Assembly (NCBI GenBank): GCA_001485605.1 | Contig: FAON01000005.1 | Coordinates: 1-64,000 of the forward strand | Reading direction: 5' to 3' | Source of the DNA: Candidatus Kryptobacter tengchongensis | Lineage (GTDB): Bacteria; Bacteroidota; Ignavibacteria; Kryptoniales; Kryptoniaceae | DNA length: 64,000 nt | Part shown: positions 31,702-41,959 of the stretch, piece by piece | Layout of the letters: each line of letters opens with the position of its first letter | How positions within the stretch are numbered: position 1 is the first letter of the stretch | Notes under the pieces: generated by a model | Told to the model about the DNA's origin: nothing | Databases searched by the model: none | What the model saw: only the letters and a program-made list of their open reading frames with translations | Program-made: the position numbers and the translations under genes

Positions 31702-33729
31702 TTAAGATTTCTTCACTTGCGTTTGCGATGCATATCTTATCGGAGTTAAAATCAAAAGCAAGGCTATCAAAACTATTACGATTAAACTAATCAAATAGGA
31801 AGGAGTTGGAGTTATGGGTTTTATTTTCACCTCATAAAAAGCAAGCCCAGCAAAAACCAAACCCATAAGAGCCTCACCAGCAATTAAACCAGATGCCAAA
31901 AGGGTACCATTATTTTCAAGCTTTGACATCTGTTCTTCTGTAAAACCACGCCTTTTAGCGATTAAATCAGTAATTCCTCTTATTAACCCACCAACAAAAA
32001 TAGCAGAAGTTGTTTCAAATGGGAGATACATTCCAACACAAACAAGCATTGGACTTCTCACTTGCAAAAGTATAAGCCCGAAAGCCATAAGCATTCCAAC
32101 AATTATAAGAGGCCATGCCATTTCACCGCCAACGATTCCCTTTGAAAGCATTGCCATCAAACTTGCTTGAGGCGCTGGAAGTGCTTTACCACCAAAGCCA
32201 GTACCCCCTGCTTTTATATCACCTTGATGAAGAATCAGCAATGGGAAATAAAGAACAAAAGAAGCAACAAAGACGCCAATTATATCTCCAACTTGCATTT
32301 TCCAGGGTGTTCCACCGAGGATATGTCCAACTTTCAAATCTTGGAACATTTCACCTGCAACAGCTGCTGCAACGCATATAACTGCTGCAACACCCAAGAC
32401 AGCTGCCACCCCAGGCAACCCTTTAACACCAAGCACAACCATCAAAAGCGCAGCGACAATTAAAGTTGAAAGCGTAAGCCCACTCACGGGATTATTGCTT
32501 GAACCAATTATTCCAACAAGATAACCTGAAACAGCAGCAAAGAAAAATCCAGCAATTATCATAACAATCGTCGCGGTTATTGATGCGTTGAACATTCCGC
32601 TAAAATAATAGTATAAGGCAAAAGTTAACACAGCAAAAATTATTAAAAGAGGTAAAACCCATTTTAAACTCAAATCTTGATCAATTCTACTAATCATTGT
32701 CGTCTCACCAGTTGTTGCTTTCTTTAAATCAGAAATTGAACGCTTTAACCCAATTGCTAAGCTTGACCTCATTCTATAAAGTGTATAAATTGCGCTCAAA
32801 AGCATTCCACCAATTGCAATCGGACGAACGATAAACTTCCAAATAGCATACGCTAACTCAACCCACGAAGTTGGTTGACCCTCTTGAGTTACAAGTGGTT
32901 CAAGTTGAGGTCCAAGGAAATACATAAGAAGTGGAACAAATAATCCCCAAGCCAACAAGCCACCGCTAAAGTTTAAAGCAGCAAGCCTGGGACCAATTAT
33001 AAATCCAACCCCAATATAAGCAGGGCTCACAGCTGGGGCAGTCAAAAGAGTTCCTCCTCCCGCTGAAACACTTGTTATTTCTTGTCCTTTTCCACTTAAC
33101 AATCTTACTCCAGTTTTAGCAAATGTCGTAAATTTTTCCCAACTCGTCGCAAAGAAATTAAATTTCCCAAGTGTTTGAATCAAAGCCCCAATCCCCATCG
33201 CTCCGAATAGATATTTTGCCCCGCTCCCACCAGCTTGACCAGCTTTATGAATCTCAGAAGCAGCAACCGATTCAGGAAATGGCAATTCCGGATCCTCAAC
33301 CAAAACTCTCCTCAACAAAGTTACAAACAATATCCCTATCACACCTCCAATAACCATTATAAATGAGGATTCCCAATACCTTTGAGGAGAATCAAAATTT
33401 TGCCATACACCAGCAATTAAAAAAGCAGGAATTGTAAAAATAGCCCCAGCTGCAACTGATTCACCAATTGAACCAACAGTCCTTGCAAAATTTTCTTCAA
33501 GGATCGTGCCCCTAAATAATCTCAAAAAAGCCATGCTTATAACCGCAGCCGGATATGTCGCAGCAATTGTCATTCCCGCTTTCAAACCAAGATATGCATT
33601 CGCAGCACCAAGAACAACGGACATGATAAGCCCTAAAATTAACGCACGAACTGTAAATTCTTTCATTGTTTGTTCTGGTGGAACAAGGGGTTTGTACTTT
33701 AAACCAGGACCACTTTTAATTTCAGCCAT
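31702..33729 (-). CDS. OPT-family oligopeptide transporter
   Basis: The 675-residue product has about 14-16 membrane segments. It opens FTVRALILGLIMSVVLGAANAYLGLKAGMTIAATYPAAVI near residue 25, the standard OPT start. Further family stretches are ELPFPESVAASEIHKAGQAGG near 150, SSNNPVSGLTLSTLI near 415 and GGLIRGITDLIAKRRGF near 585. OPT proteins import small peptides or, in other branches, metal-siderophore complexes by proton symport; this bacterial branch (EspB/YPQ-type length) is usually listed as oligopeptide transport. It may work with the exported DPP-type peptidase at 6781, an inference only. Confidence 0.92.
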   Translation of the reverse strand: MAEIKSGPGLKYKPLVPPEQTMKEFTVRALILGLIMSVVLGAANAYLGLKAGMTIAATYPAAVISMAFLRLFRGTILEENFARTVGSIGESVAAGAIFTIPAFLIAGVWQNFDSPQRYWESSFIMVIGGVIGILFVTLLRRVLVEDPELPFPESVAASEIHKAGQAGGSGAKYLFGAMGIGALIQTLGKFNFFATSWEKFTTFAKTGVRLLSGKGQEITSVSAGGGTLLTAPAVSPAYIGVGFIIGPRLAALNFSGGLLAWGLFVPLLMYFLGPQLEPLVTQEGQPTSWVELAYAIWKFIVRPIAIGGMLLSAIYTLYRMRSSLAIGLKRSISDLKKATTGETTMISRIDQDLSLKWVLPLLIIFAVLTFALYYYFSGMFNASITATIVMIIAGFFFAAVSGYLVGIIGSSNNPVSGLTLSTLIVAALLMVVLGVKGLPGVAAVLGVAAVICVAAAVAGEMFQDLKVGHILGGTPWKMQVGDIIGVFVASFVLYFPLLILHQGDIKAGGTGFGGKALPAPQASLMAMLSKGIVGGEMAWPLIIVGMLMAFGLILLQVRSPMLVCVGMYLPFETTSAIFVGGLIRGITDLIAKRRGFTEEQMSKLENNGTLLASGLIAGEALMGLVFAGLAFYEVKIKPITPTPSYLISLIVIVLIALLLILTPIRYASQTQVKKS

Positions 33730-33758
33730 CTTTACCTCACATTTGTTTGTTAATTTAT

Positions 33759-35321
33759 TTACTCAAGTCCGCTTACCGATAGATCTTTTGGATGTTCAAT
33801 ATAAAATTTAACAGTTAAAATTCTTCTCTCCCCAGGTCTCAAATTAATTTTCCATGTTATGGTCCCCTCATTGGGCTCAATTTTTGCTTCACCCTCACTC
33901 GGGGTTTCTAAAACAACTTTTATCTTTTCATTTCTGGAAACTGGATAATTATCTTTAACATCAATCGTTATATCTCTTTTCTTGCCATTCTCAATCTCCA
34001 TCTCGTACTCATAATGAATTTTTTTATTCCTTCCAAAGAGCGTAAACTCGGTGAACTTCCTTTTCAACTTTCTCTCTATTCTGATGTTCTCATCAACCCC
34101 AAGGAATAAATCAAATGTCTCATCGGGTAAAATCTTCTTAAGTGTAGAAGTTGAAGTATATTTACCATCAATGTAAATCCTTGCTTCACCTGAAAGAATC
34201 GGGAATTTGAAATCGTTTCTCAAGCTTGCTGTTAAGTAAGCATATTTTGACAATTTTGGAACTGCATAATAAGCAAATTCAACATCTTGAGAAAATGAAG
34301 AAAGAAAAATCTTATGAAATTGATCGTCTGATGGAACACTTGACTTTGGAAGTTTAAAACTAACCGAAGTCATTTCAACTTCAATCTCGGGGGAAATAAA
34401 TTCCGGGCTCACTTCAACAGCAATCTTAGGTACTTCAGATATTTCTCCCTTAAAAAAATCCTTTCTAAACCTTGGTTGATAAACATCAACATACCATGGT
34501 TGAAGCTCTGGTGGCGCACCATAAATAAAAACAGGGGATGTTCCAATTTCAATAGGCACATCTACCCAATCCTCACCTGTTGACTGCTTTACAAGAGCAA
34601 ATAAATTTAACTCAACCTTACCAGAAATAGAGTTAGCCCTTATTTCGTAACTTGGAACCCATGTCGCACCAGTTACAAGATATGAAAGTTTAATATCAAC
34701 CTCCTCATTAGATCCTGATAAAAGATTTATCTCAATGCCTTTGCTTTTTTCCTTAGGTGCTGAAAGTTTGTTTAGTTCGTCTTCAATCAACTTTTTTTCA
34801 TAATTTAATCTTTCAATTTCGTTCTCAAGTTTTATTTTCTTTTTTATATTTTCCCTCAATTCCTTGTTATAAAACCCAAAATAACCTTCAACATCAGCCC
34901 TATTAAATCTCTGCCCCTGCCACGCTGAAGGGAATTTTTTCAAAAATTCAATCGCTCCTAAAACTACTTCAAGATCCCCTTTCTTCAAACCTATCAAATC
35001 ATTTAAACTATCTAACTTTGCCTTTAACTTCTCTATTTTCTCAACCTCTGGCTTCTCAAGGTATGTCTCTTCAACTTTAACATCAGAAATTTTAACATCC
35101 TTCCCCTTTAAAATTTCAACTTGAACCGTTTGATTTAAGATATTTGGTGTTAACTTGCCTACTTTTATTAAATTTTCCCCTTTTTCAACACGAGCGGATA
35201 TTACTTTGGTAACAAGGGCATTACCTCGGTAAATTACAACGGATAAAAGCTTTGATTTCACGACATTGTTAACAGATGGAAATAGAAAAGCAATAAAAAG
35301 GATATAAAGAACTACATTCAT
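33759..35321 (-). CDS. DUF4140/DUF4139 exported protein
   Basis: The 520-residue product has a hydrophobic signal (VVLYILFIAFLFPSVNNVV), an N-terminal DUF4140-like domain (VVIYRGNALVTKVISARVEKGEN near residue 30), a coiled coil at about 100-200 (LRENIKKKIKLENEIERLNYEKKLIEDEL) and a DUF4139 domain with LSYLVTGATWVPSYEIRANS near 215 and VKQSTGEDWVDVPIEIGTSP near 250. The order matches MuiA-like family proteins of unknown role. It stands 30 bases upstream of the OPT gene and has its own promoter at 35352-35380. Confidence 0.85.
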   Translation of the reverse strand: MNVVLYILFIAFLFPSVNNVVKSKLLSVVIYRGNALVTKVISARVEKGENLIKVGKLTPNILNQTVQVEILKGKDVKISDVKVEETYLEKPEVEKIEKLKAKLDSLNDLIGLKKGDLEVVLGAIEFLKKFPSAWQGQRFNRADVEGYFGFYNKELRENIKKKIKLENEIERLNYEKKLIEDELNKLSAPKEKSKGIEINLLSGSNEEVDIKLSYLVTGATWVPSYEIRANSISGKVELNLFALVKQSTGEDWVDVPIEIGTSPVFIYGAPPELQPWYVDVYQPRFRKDFFKGEISEVPKIAVEVSPEFISPEIEVEMTSVSFKLPKSSVPSDDQFHKIFLSSFSQDVEFAYYAVPKLSKYAYLTASLRNDFKFPILSGEARIYIDGKYTSTSTLKKILPDETFDLFLGVDENIRIERKLKRKFTEFTLFGRNKKIHYEYEMEIENGKKRDITIDVKDNYPVSRNEKIKVVLETPSEGEAKIEPNEGTITWKINLRPGERRILTVKFYIEHPKDLSVSGLE

Positions 35322-35351
35322 CTTTCCTAATTTTTGATTTTAACTATCCAA

Positions 35352-35380
35352 AATATAAAAACAGCGTAGGAAAATTTCAA
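35352..35380 (-). promoter_or_regulatory. promoter of the DUF4139-OPT unit
   Basis: On the minus strand: TTGAAA (35375-35380), 17-base spacer, TATATT (35352-35357), 31 bases before the DUF4139 start codon. It is back to back with the plus-strand promoter at 35410. Confidence 0.65.
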
Positions 35381-35409
35381 ATGGTTTATTAGTTCAGATT
35401 AGATTTTCC

Positions 35410-35438
35410 TTGACATTTGCTCTGAGTTTTAGTATACT
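35410..35438 (+). promoter_or_regulatory. promoter of the sorting-domain protein gene
   Basis: Consensus TTGACA (35410-35415), 17-base spacer, TATACT (35433-35438). The longest open frame begins with a TTG inside this -35 box, so that start cannot be used; the ATG at 35473 is the real one, giving a leader of roughly 28 bases. Confidence 0.8.
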
Positions 35439-35472
35439 TAAAGTGAAAGAAAAACAAATTAGGGAATTAACT

Positions 35473-36951
35473 ATGCGATTTGCCACTATTTCTTTGGCAC
35501 TAATACTTACCCTTTCACTTTCAACATCAACATTTTCTCAGGAACAACCACAATGGACATCAAAATGGTATTGCGTTTATGCAACTTATGATGATGAAAC
35601 TAACGGAACAGGACATAATACCGCAAGTGTTGGAGTGTTAAAAGAAAATACTTTTATCGCCTGTGTTACAACTTACAACGCAAGAAGCTTTCTTGTGCCT
35701 TATGTAAATGCAGATTCAGCTGTTGGGCGTCTTTACTATTATGGATATGGTTCTTCTGGGATTGGCAATTTCTTCCTCCCCTGGACAAATCCAAATGATG
35801 TTTTTGATGAGGTCTTGATGAGAAACGCATGGTTTATTTTAACAACCCCAAAGGATAGTTTAATTTATGTTGCAAATAATGATGAAAGACACAATATACT
35901 CGTTTTTAAATTCACAGGAGACACGATTCTCCCAACACCTTATCGTCTTGAAACCGGTGATAATATAATTTTTTCATTTGATTTAGATGCAAACGGAAAC
36001 ATTTTTGTCATTAACGATAGCAGTTATGGAAAAACTGATGACATTAAGATTTTCCCATCAATTGAAAGCAATAAAACAGCCTGGGAAACTCATACAATCA
36101 CTCCACTTAATACGATTGACTTACCTGACGGAGTTTATAAGGGAATTGAGGTCAACAATGAAGGAACTTGGCTTTTCGTTTCCTACTCTGATACAACTCA
36201 AAGAAAAGTTGTAAAATATGTTGGCTCAATTCAAACAGGATATCAAATTGACACTAAATTTAATTTTCAACTTGGGGAGGGAGATACGGGGGCAACTTCT
36301 GTTTGGAAAGCAAGCCCGATTGGTCTTGAATACCTTGATGAAAACAACCTGCTATTCGTTGCGTGCGCCGTCTGGAGACCATCTCCTCTTTCAATGGGTT
36401 ATCCTTATGGCAGAATTTACGTTCTAAACGGAACGACGGGTGAACCGATTGATACGATAGATATAGCGAAATGGAATTTTATTATGACAGGCGGATATAA
36501 CCTTAGGGAAAACGGGACCAAGCCTGGGAATGCTTCTGGATATACCTCTGTTTATGATGTAAAATTTGACGAGAAGAAAAATCTTTACACTCAATCTTAC
36601 TATGGTTGGACAGTTGATAAATGGGTTTATCAAGGAACTTTGCCCGTCATACCATTAAAAGTTGAAAAATTAAATGATGAAATTCCAAATGGATATGAAC
36701 TGAAACAAAATTATCCAAATCCGTTCAACCCAACTACTACGATTGAATTTTCAATTCCAATGCGACAAAGTGTAACATTAAAAATTTATACGATTTTGGG
36801 TCAAGAAATCGCAACTCTCGTTGATGAAGTTCTTGATCCAGGGACTTACAGGGTGATATTTGACGCAAGCAAATTTGCAACGGGATCATACATTTACACT
36901 TTAAAGGCGGGGAAGTATATTGAAAGCAAAAAGTTAATGTTCCTCAAGTGA
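35473..36951 (+). CDS. secreted protein with type IX-like C-terminal sorting domain
   Basis: From ATG 35473 the 492-residue product has a signal peptide (MRFATISLALILTLSLSTST, cleavage after TFSQ). The middle is a beta-propeller-like or quinoprotein-like region (repeated IYVANNDERHNILVFKF, ANGNIFVINDSSYG, GRIYVLNGTTGEPIDTIDI). The end is the sorting domain: YELKQNYPNPFNPTTTIEFS, LKIYTILGQEIATLVD, GTYRVIFDASKFATGSYIYT and final KKLMFLK. It should be exported, cleaved of its tail and attached or released at the surface. No enzyme motif was seen. Confidence 0.88.
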   Translation: MRFATISLALILTLSLSTSTFSQEQPQWTSKWYCVYATYDDETNGTGHNTASVGVLKENTFIACVTTYNARSFLVPYVNADSAVGRLYYYGYGSSGIGNFFLPWTNPNDVFDEVLMRNAWFILTTPKDSLIYVANNDERHNILVFKFTGDTILPTPYRLETGDNIIFSFDLDANGNIFVINDSSYGKTDDIKIFPSIESNKTAWETHTITPLNTIDLPDGVYKGIEVNNEGTWLFVSYSDTTQRKVVKYVGSIQTGYQIDTKFNFQLGEGDTGATSVWKASPIGLEYLDENNLLFVACAVWRPSPLSMGYPYGRIYVLNGTTGEPIDTIDIAKWNFIMTGGYNLRENGTKPGNASGYTSVYDVKFDEKKNLYTQSYYGWTVDKWVYQGTLPVIPLKVEKLNDEIPNGYELKQNYPNPFNPTTTIEFSIPMRQSVTLKIYTILGQEIATLVDEVLDPGTYRVIFDASKFATGSYIYTLKAGKYIESKKLMFLK

Positions 36952-36959
36952 AAAATAGT

Positions 36960-36983
36960 GGGGCGGTTTTTTAAAACCGCCCC
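36960..36983. terminator. bidirectional terminator between convergent genes
   Basis: GGGGCGGTTTT (36960-36970) pairs with AAAACCGCCCC (36973-36983), with further pairing of AAATAGTG and CACTATTT outside. It begins eight bases after the plus-strand stop and contains the tadA stop codon (36971-36973) on the minus strand, so it serves both genes. Confidence 0.85.
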
Positions 36984-37444
36984 ATTTCACTATTTCTCAA
37001 CCTTTCAAAAAAAACTTTTAATAAACTTTGCGCTTCATCCCCCATTATCCCACCGATGACCTCAACTTTATGATTTAAATTTCCATCACCAGCTATATTG
37101 TAAACACTCCCACATGCACCAGCTTTAAAGTCATATGCACCAAATACAACTTTATCAATTCGCGAAAGAACTATAGCGCCTGCGCACATTGGACACGGTT
37201 CAAGTGTCACATAAATTGTACATCCATCAAGTCGCCAGGCTTGGAAATAGTTATATGCAGCGGATAATGCTATCATCTCAGCGTGTGCGGTTGCATCTTT
37301 CAAAGTTTCAACCTGATTATAACCCTTTGCAATAATTTGTCCCTTATAAACTATAACCGCTCCAACAGGAACTTCACCAAGTTCAAAAGCCTTCTGCGCC
37401 TCTTTTAAAGCATACTCCATCCAATACCTATGCTCACGCATCAA
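36971..37444 (-). CDS. tadA: tRNA-specific adenosine deaminase
   Basis: The 157-residue product has the zinc-deaminase motifs: DATAHAEMIALSAA near residue 50 (zinc histidine and catalytic glutamate) and TLEPCPMCAGAIVLSRIDKVVFGA near 80, then KAGACGSVYNI. These mark TadA, which makes inosine at the wobble base of tRNA-Arg. The start overlaps the mqnC stop by four bases. The stop lies inside the terminator hairpin. Confidence 0.92.
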   Translation of the reverse strand: MMREHRYWMEYALKEAQKAFELGEVPVGAVIVYKGQIIAKGYNQVETLKDATAHAEMIALSAAYNYFQAWRLDGCTIYVTLEPCPMCAGAIVLSRIDKVVFGAYDFKAGACGSVYNIAGDGNLNHKVEVIGGIMGDEAQSLLKVFFERLRNSEMGRF

Positions 37445-38511
37445 TTTAATCTCTTTTTTGGTTCAAACCCGGCGTCCTTTATTGCTTTCAACATCTGATC
37501 AAGTGTAACAAGATGCTTTGTCCCAGCTGCGCTCACGACATTTTCTTCAATAAGCAAACTCCCAAAATCATCAGCGCCAAACTTTAAACCAATTTGTGCT
37601 ATCTTAAGTCCTTGAGTAACCCATGAAACTTGAATCGTTGGAATATTGTCAATCATCAACCTTGATATCGCAAGCGTTTTAAGATAATCAAAACCAGTTG
37701 ACCTCTCCTTTAAATTATCCATGTTCTCCGCAAGTTTTGTATTCCTTGGCTGAAATGTCCACGGTATAAAAGATGTAAATCCACCCGTTATATCTTGAAG
37801 CTCACGAATCAACAGCATATGTTGGACTCTATCCTCATATGTCTCAATGTGCCCGAACATCATGGTTGCTGTCGTCTTTAAACCAAGCTGATGTGCTTCA
37901 TACATTACCCCAAGCCATTCATCAGCGGTACATTTCCTGGGCGAAATTTTTTCCCTCACCCTGTCAACCAAAATTTCAGCTCCTCCACCAGGGATTGATT
38001 GTAAACCTGCGTCAATCAACCTTTTTAAAACATCACGAACCCTTAGCCTTGAAACTTCAGCAATGTGTAAAATCTCCTCAGGCGAAAGAGCATGAAGCCA
38101 TATCTGAGGATAATTTCTCTTTATCCATCTAAATAATTCCTCGTAAAACTCAATCCCAAGCTCGGGGTTTAAACCACCTTGCAATAGAATTCTCGTTCCC
38201 CCAAGTTGAATTGTTTCTTCAATTTTTTTAGCAATAGTTTCATAATTAAGCGTATATCCTTTAACTGTATCACCAACTTTCGCATAAAAGGCACAAAATG
38301 TGCACTCAGTTGTGCAAATGTTTGTGTAATTTATGTTTCTGTCAATTATATATGTCACCACCGGTTCTGGATGCAAACGCCATCTAACCATATCAGCCAT
38401 CATTCCAATCGTAATTAGATCATCGGATTTAAAGAGATTAACTCCATCTTCAAAATTTAACCTCTCCCCGTTTTCAACTTTTCTGTATATATCAAGCAAT
38501 TTTTTGTCCAT
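37441..38511 (-). CDS. mqnC: cyclic dehypoxanthinyl futalosine synthase (radical SAM)
   Basis: The 356-residue product acts in the futalosine route to menaquinone. The radical-SAM cluster motif is CTTECTFCAFYAKVGD near residue 65, preceded by YIIDRNINYTNI as in MqnC. Other landmarks are LLQGGLNPELGIEFYEELF near 108, LQSIPGGGAEILVDRVREKISP near 172 and TSFIPWTFQPRNT near 240. MqnE is the closest alternative, but the IDRNINYTNICTTECTFC start is that of MqnC. It couples to tadA by overlap. It implies a menaquinone for the respiratory chain fed by complex I. Confidence 0.9.
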   Translation of the reverse strand: MDKKLLDIYRKVENGERLNFEDGVNLFKSDDLITIGMMADMVRWRLHPEPVVTYIIDRNINYTNICTTECTFCAFYAKVGDTVKGYTLNYETIAKKIEETIQLGGTRILLQGGLNPELGIEFYEELFRWIKRNYPQIWLHALSPEEILHIAEVSRLRVRDVLKRLIDAGLQSIPGGGAEILVDRVREKISPRKCTADEWLGVMYEAHQLGLKTTATMMFGHIETYEDRVQHMLLIRELQDITGGFTSFIPWTFQPRNTKLAENMDNLKERSTGFDYLKTLAISRLMIDNIPTIQVSWVTQGLKIAQIGLKFGADDFGSLLIEENVVSAAGTKHLVTLDQMLKAIKDAGFEPKKRLN

Positions 38512-38530
38512 GTCAAAACGCGCAAATTGA

Positions 38531-38554
38531 TTTTAAATTTTTGAAAATTTAAAA
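38531..38554. promoter_or_regulatory. AT-only perfect inverted repeat in the mqnC leader
   Basis: TTTTAAATTTT (38531-38541), a TG loop, AAAATTTAAAA (38544-38554), 20 bases upstream of mqnC and 24 downstream of the hydrogenase protease gene. It could be a weak terminator, an operator or a curved AT tract. The symmetry is certain, the role is not. Confidence 0.35.
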
Positions 38555-38577
38555 ACTCGCGCAATAAAATAAAAATT

Positions 38578-39051
38578 TTATCTCACGTCGCAATCACACA
38601 AAATTTGCTTTATAACCTCCCTACACGAACTTTTAACTTCGGGTGATATAGGATCGCCAAAATTGAAATGTTTACCAACAATTCCATAAATAATAACCTT
38701 CGCTGGTAAATTTCCCAAAACCTTCGCAAGATTGATATATTCAGCTACCCCCAAGGCGTGAGTTGAGAAAAATTCTAACTTAGAAGGTATTTCAGCCTCC
38801 CAAAGTTCAAAGCGATAAACCTTGCCAATTTCGTCGCCTTCAGATTTAACAGCGTCAATAATGATAACAAGCTGAAACTTCCCCCAAGTCTGGATCAACT
38901 CATCAAAAGATATATCAACTTCAACAATTTTAACTCTGCCAGCAAAATATCTTTTCAAAAATCTCGCAATTAAAAGCCCAAGTGCGTCATCACCACGAAA
39001 AGCGTTTCCTATCCCTACAACTAAAAAATTTTTATTGCTATTCTCTCTCAA
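38578..39051 (-). CDS. hydrogenase maturation protease (HyaD/HycI family)
   Basis: The 157-residue product starts [24 protein letters not shown], the family N-terminus with the nickel-sensing D in GDDALG, and has [10 protein letters not shown] near 44, [19 protein letters not shown] near 60 and [19 protein letters not shown] near 93. It clips the C-terminal peptide of the hydrogenase large subunit after nickel insertion. It overlaps the end of hydA by 14 bases, so it is translated together with its target. Confidence 0.92.
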   Translation of the reverse strand: MRENSNKNFLVVGIGNAFRGDDALGLLIARFLKRYFAGRVKIVEVDISFDELIQTWGKFQLVIIIDAVKSEGDEIGKVYRFELWEAEIPSKLEFFSTHALGVAEYINLAKVLGNLPAKVIIYGIVGKHFNFGDPISPEVKSSCREVIKQILCDCDVR

Positions 39052-40327
39052 TATAAAGCTTCAGAAAGTGAGTTGCACATGAAATACACGGGTCATAATT
39101 TCTAATAGCTTGCTCACACTTCCATGTCAATTCATCATCAGGTAGATTTAGATAAGTTGCGCTGAATTTCCACAGGTCGCTTTCTATCATCTTTAAGTTT
39201 TGTGAAGTTGGAGGCACAATTTTAGCATCAAGGATTATACCCTTTTCATCAATCTTGTATCTATGATAAAGAATTCCTCTTGGTGCTTCGGTACATCCAT
39301 AACCTATACCAGGTTTTACCTCAAAATCAACATAAGGCTTATGTGGTTCTTCATAATTTGCAATTATTCTCAATGCCTCATCACAGGCATAAAGAGTCTC
39401 AACAGCCCGTGCAAGTATGCTCTTGAAAGGATTCTTACATTCAGGCTTAAATCCAACCTCAAGCGCGATTTCCCTGGCAAGATCTGATAATTTATCAAAA
39501 TTCAAATTAAATCTCGCAAGCGGTCCAACAAAATAAGCGCCTCTATTTATAACTCTTGAATGCAAAGCATTAGAATGCGGAAGATGTTCCTCAATAAAGT
39601 TGCTATCATATTCATTCACAGCGATATTGAGCCCTTTATTTGAAACTATTCTCCCCTCATTAAACGGATACTCATTCGGATGACTTAAAGCAACAAACTC
39701 ATAATCCTGTTCAAATTCCGGGAACTCAAGGGTTGCGAGAAATTTAATTGACTCAACCGAAAAATCCCTCGCCCATTTCAAATCATCCTCAATTTTCTTT
39801 AAATCACTTTTCGCTGGTGCTTTATAGAACCCACCAACCCTGATATTAATTGGATGAATTTCCCTCCCACCGATAATTCTAACTATTTCGTTTCCAATTT
39901 TCTTTAAGCGTAATGCCTTTTGAACGATGTCTGGATAATCCTTCGCCATCTGAATCACATCATCATACCCAAGAAAATCTGGCAGATGAAGCATAAAAAC
40001 ATGTAAAGCGTGGCTTTCTATCCATTCACCACAATAAATCAATCTTCTAAGCTCTCTGATAACTCCATCAACTTTAACTCCAAAAGCATTTTCAATGGCG
40101 TGCGAAGAGCTCATTTGATAAGCTATGGGGCAAATGCCGCAAATCCTTGCAGTGATGTCTGGAACTTCCATAAAGTTTCTTCCCCTCAAAAAAGCCTCAA
40201 AAAATCTCGGGGGTTCAAAAATTTTAAGTTTCACATCAACAACATAACCATTTTTAACTTTAATGTAAAGTGCTCCCTCTCCCTCAACTCGTGCTAAATA
40301 ATCAACCCTTATTGATTTATCTTTCAT
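39038..40327 (-). CDS. hydA: [NiFe] hydrogenase large subunit, group 3b type
   Basis: ATG at 40327 is chosen over 40336 because GAGG lies six bases upstream. The product has about 429 residues. The active-site cysteines are in [20 protein letters not shown] near residue 60 and [10 protein letters not shown] at the end. Protease cleavage after the last histidine would remove only about nine residues. CGICP-AYQ instead of CGIC-xxxH is typical of cytosolic group 3b enzymes, which exchange electrons between hydrogen and NADP(H) and may reduce sulfur. Gene order hydB, sensor, hydG, hydD, hydA supports this group. Confidence 0.93.
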   Translation of the reverse strand: MKDKSIRVDYLARVEGEGALYIKVKNGYVVDVKLKIFEPPRFFEAFLRGRNFMEVPDITARICGICPIAYQMSSSHAIENAFGVKVDGVIRELRRLIYCGEWIESHALHVFMLHLPDFLGYDDVIQMAKDYPDIVQKALRLKKIGNEIVRIIGGREIHPINIRVGGFYKAPAKSDLKKIEDDLKWARDFSVESIKFLATLEFPEFEQDYEFVALSHPNEYPFNEGRIVSNKGLNIAVNEYDSNFIEEHLPHSNALHSRVINRGAYFVGPLARFNLNFDKLSDLAREIALEVGFKPECKNPFKSILARAVETLYACDEALRIIANYEEPHKPYVDFEVKPGIGYGCTEAPRGILYHRYKIDEKGIILDAKIVPPTSQNLKMIESDLWKFSATYLNLPDDELTWKCEQAIRNYDPCISCATHFLKLYIERE

Positions 40328-41093
40328 ATGCCTCACTCCCTTTTCTGAATGGTTCAGCGTATGAATTAAAGTTTCTTAAAATTCTAACTATATCTGCTGA
40401 TTTAAGTCCAAGTTTTGTGAAATGTTCAGTCAATGAGAAAACATTGGGGGTTTCCTTTGGTCCAAAACATCCATAACAACCCCTGTTATATGACGGACAG
40501 ATCGCTCCACATCCAGCTTGCACAACGGGACCAAGGCATGGCGTTCCACTTGAAACCATAACACAAACATTTCCCTTTCTCTTGCATTCCATACATACAC
40601 TGTAGGAAGGGATATTAGGTTTGCGTTTATTAAGAAATGCACTTATAACTTCAATTAGCTGATATTTATTTATCGGACAGCCACGAAGCTCAAAATCAAC
40701 AAACACATGATCAGCTATTGGCGTTGATTTATTCAATGTCTCAATATATGCTGGATTCGCATAAACAACAGAAATGAACTCCTTTACATCCTTAAAATTT
40801 CTCAATGCTTGAATTCCCCCAGCTGTTGCACAAGCTCCGATTGTTATTAGATACTTTGAAACCTTTCTTATCTTATGAATTCTCTCTGCATCATGTGGCG
40901 TTGTAATTGAACCCTCAACAAGTGAAATATCATACGGACCTGATACAGTTGCCCTTGACGCTTCAAGAAAATATGCAATTTCAACCGCTCCAACAACATC
41001 AAGAAGCTCATCTTCACAATCAAGCAAACTTAGCTGACATCCATCGCAAGAGGCAAACTTCCAGACAGCAAGTTTCGGTTTTTTTGCCTTCAT
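40317..41093 (-). CDS. hydD: [NiFe] hydrogenase small subunit, group 3b type
   Basis: The 258-residue product has [21 protein letters not shown] near residue 12 (proximal cluster cysteines), [13 protein letters not shown] near 60, [16 protein letters not shown] near 85 and [13 protein letters not shown] near 137. The late cysteine-rich part ([38 protein letters not shown]) holds medial and distal clusters. It has no twin-arginine signal, in line with a cytosolic enzyme. It overlaps hydA by about ten bases and starts two bases after hydG ends. Confidence 0.93.
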   Translation of the reverse strand: MKAKKPKLAVWKFASCDGCQLSLLDCEDELLDVVGAVEIAYFLEASRATVSGPYDISLVEGSITTPHDAERIHKIRKVSKYLITIGACATAGGIQALRNFKDVKEFISVVYANPAYIETLNKSTPIADHVFVDFELRGCPINKYQLIEVISAFLNKRKPNIPSYSVCMECKRKGNVCVMVSSGTPCLGPVVQAGCGAICPSYNRGCYGCFGPKETPNVFSLTEHFTKLGLKSADIVRILRNFNSYAEPFRKGSEAYER

Positions 41094-41095
41094 TT

Positions 41096-41959
41096 TTAAA
41101 TCTCCCGTTTAAATATCAAATCCTTAACTTGACTATAACTGAACACAGGACCATCTTTACAAATGAACACAGGACCAAACTGGCAGTGACCACATAAGCC
41201 AATTCCGCATTTCATATTTCGCTCCATGGACAGAAAAATGTTGTTCTCTTTAACCCCTCTTTTAATAAGCTCAATAGCTGTAAAGCGCATCATCACTTCT
41301 GGTCCGCACACAAAAGCAACTGCATTTAACGGATCAAACGGAGCCCTTGGGATCAATGTTGTTACAACGCCGACATTCCCCTTCCATCCACTCGTTCCCC
41401 TGTCAACAGTGACATAAACCTCAAAATCAAACCTTGATTTCCATTTTTCAATTTCACGCTTATAAAGAATATCTTCAGGGGTCCTTGCACCATAAAGCAA
41501 TATAACACGGTTATATCTTCCCCTGTTGGACAAAATATAATAAATTGCCGGTCTTAATGGCGCCAACCCAATTCCCCCAGCAACTATAACAACATCGCAC
41601 CCCGCACACCTGTCAACTGGCCAACTTGTCCCAAAAGGACCTCTTATTCCAAGAACATCACCCTTTCTTAGAGTCCCCATCGCTTTCGTCACAGTCCCAA
41701 CCATTCTTGTTGTGTGAACTATGCGATTTTTCTTATTAGGATCCCCACTTATAGAGATTGGAACCTCTCCAACTCCAAAAACATAAATCATATTAAACTG
41801 TCCTGGCAGAAACTCAAATTCAATTCCTGATTCAACTGGCTCAAGCTCAAGAGTAAAAGTATCATCTGTTTCTTGCTTCCTTGAGCGCACCTGAAATAAG
41901 ATGGGAAGCATCGGATTTTTAATAGATGATGTGACTATTATACTTTCAACCTGCACCAT
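41096..41959 (-). CDS. hydG: hydrogenase FAD/NAD(P)-binding subunit (HydG type)
   Basis: The start at 41959 is preferred; the frame to 42007 would overlap the upstream gene by 62 bases. The product has about 287 residues with an FAD domain (EFEYLPGQFNM-like stretch near residue 50, here [20 protein letters not shown]), a NAD(P)-binding domain ([21 protein letters not shown] near 135) and a C-terminal 2Fe-2S site ([20 protein letters not shown]). It passes electrons between NAD(P)H and the Fe-S relay of HydB and HydD. It overlaps the sensor gene by 14 bases. Confidence 0.92.
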   Translation of the reverse strand: MVQVESIIVTSSIKNPMLPILFQVRSRKQETDDTFTLELEPVESGIEFEFLPGQFNMIYVFGVGEVPISISGDPNKKNRIVHTTRMVGTVTKAMGTLRKGDVLGIRGPFGTSWPVDRCAGCDVVIVAGGIGLAPLRPAIYYILSNRGRYNRVILLYGARTPEDILYKREIEKWKSRFDFEVYVTVDRGTSGWKGNVGVVTTLIPRAPFDPLNAVAFVCGPEVMMRFTAIELIKRGVKENNIFLSMERNMKCGIGLCGHCQFGPVFICKDGPVFSYSQVKDLIFKREI

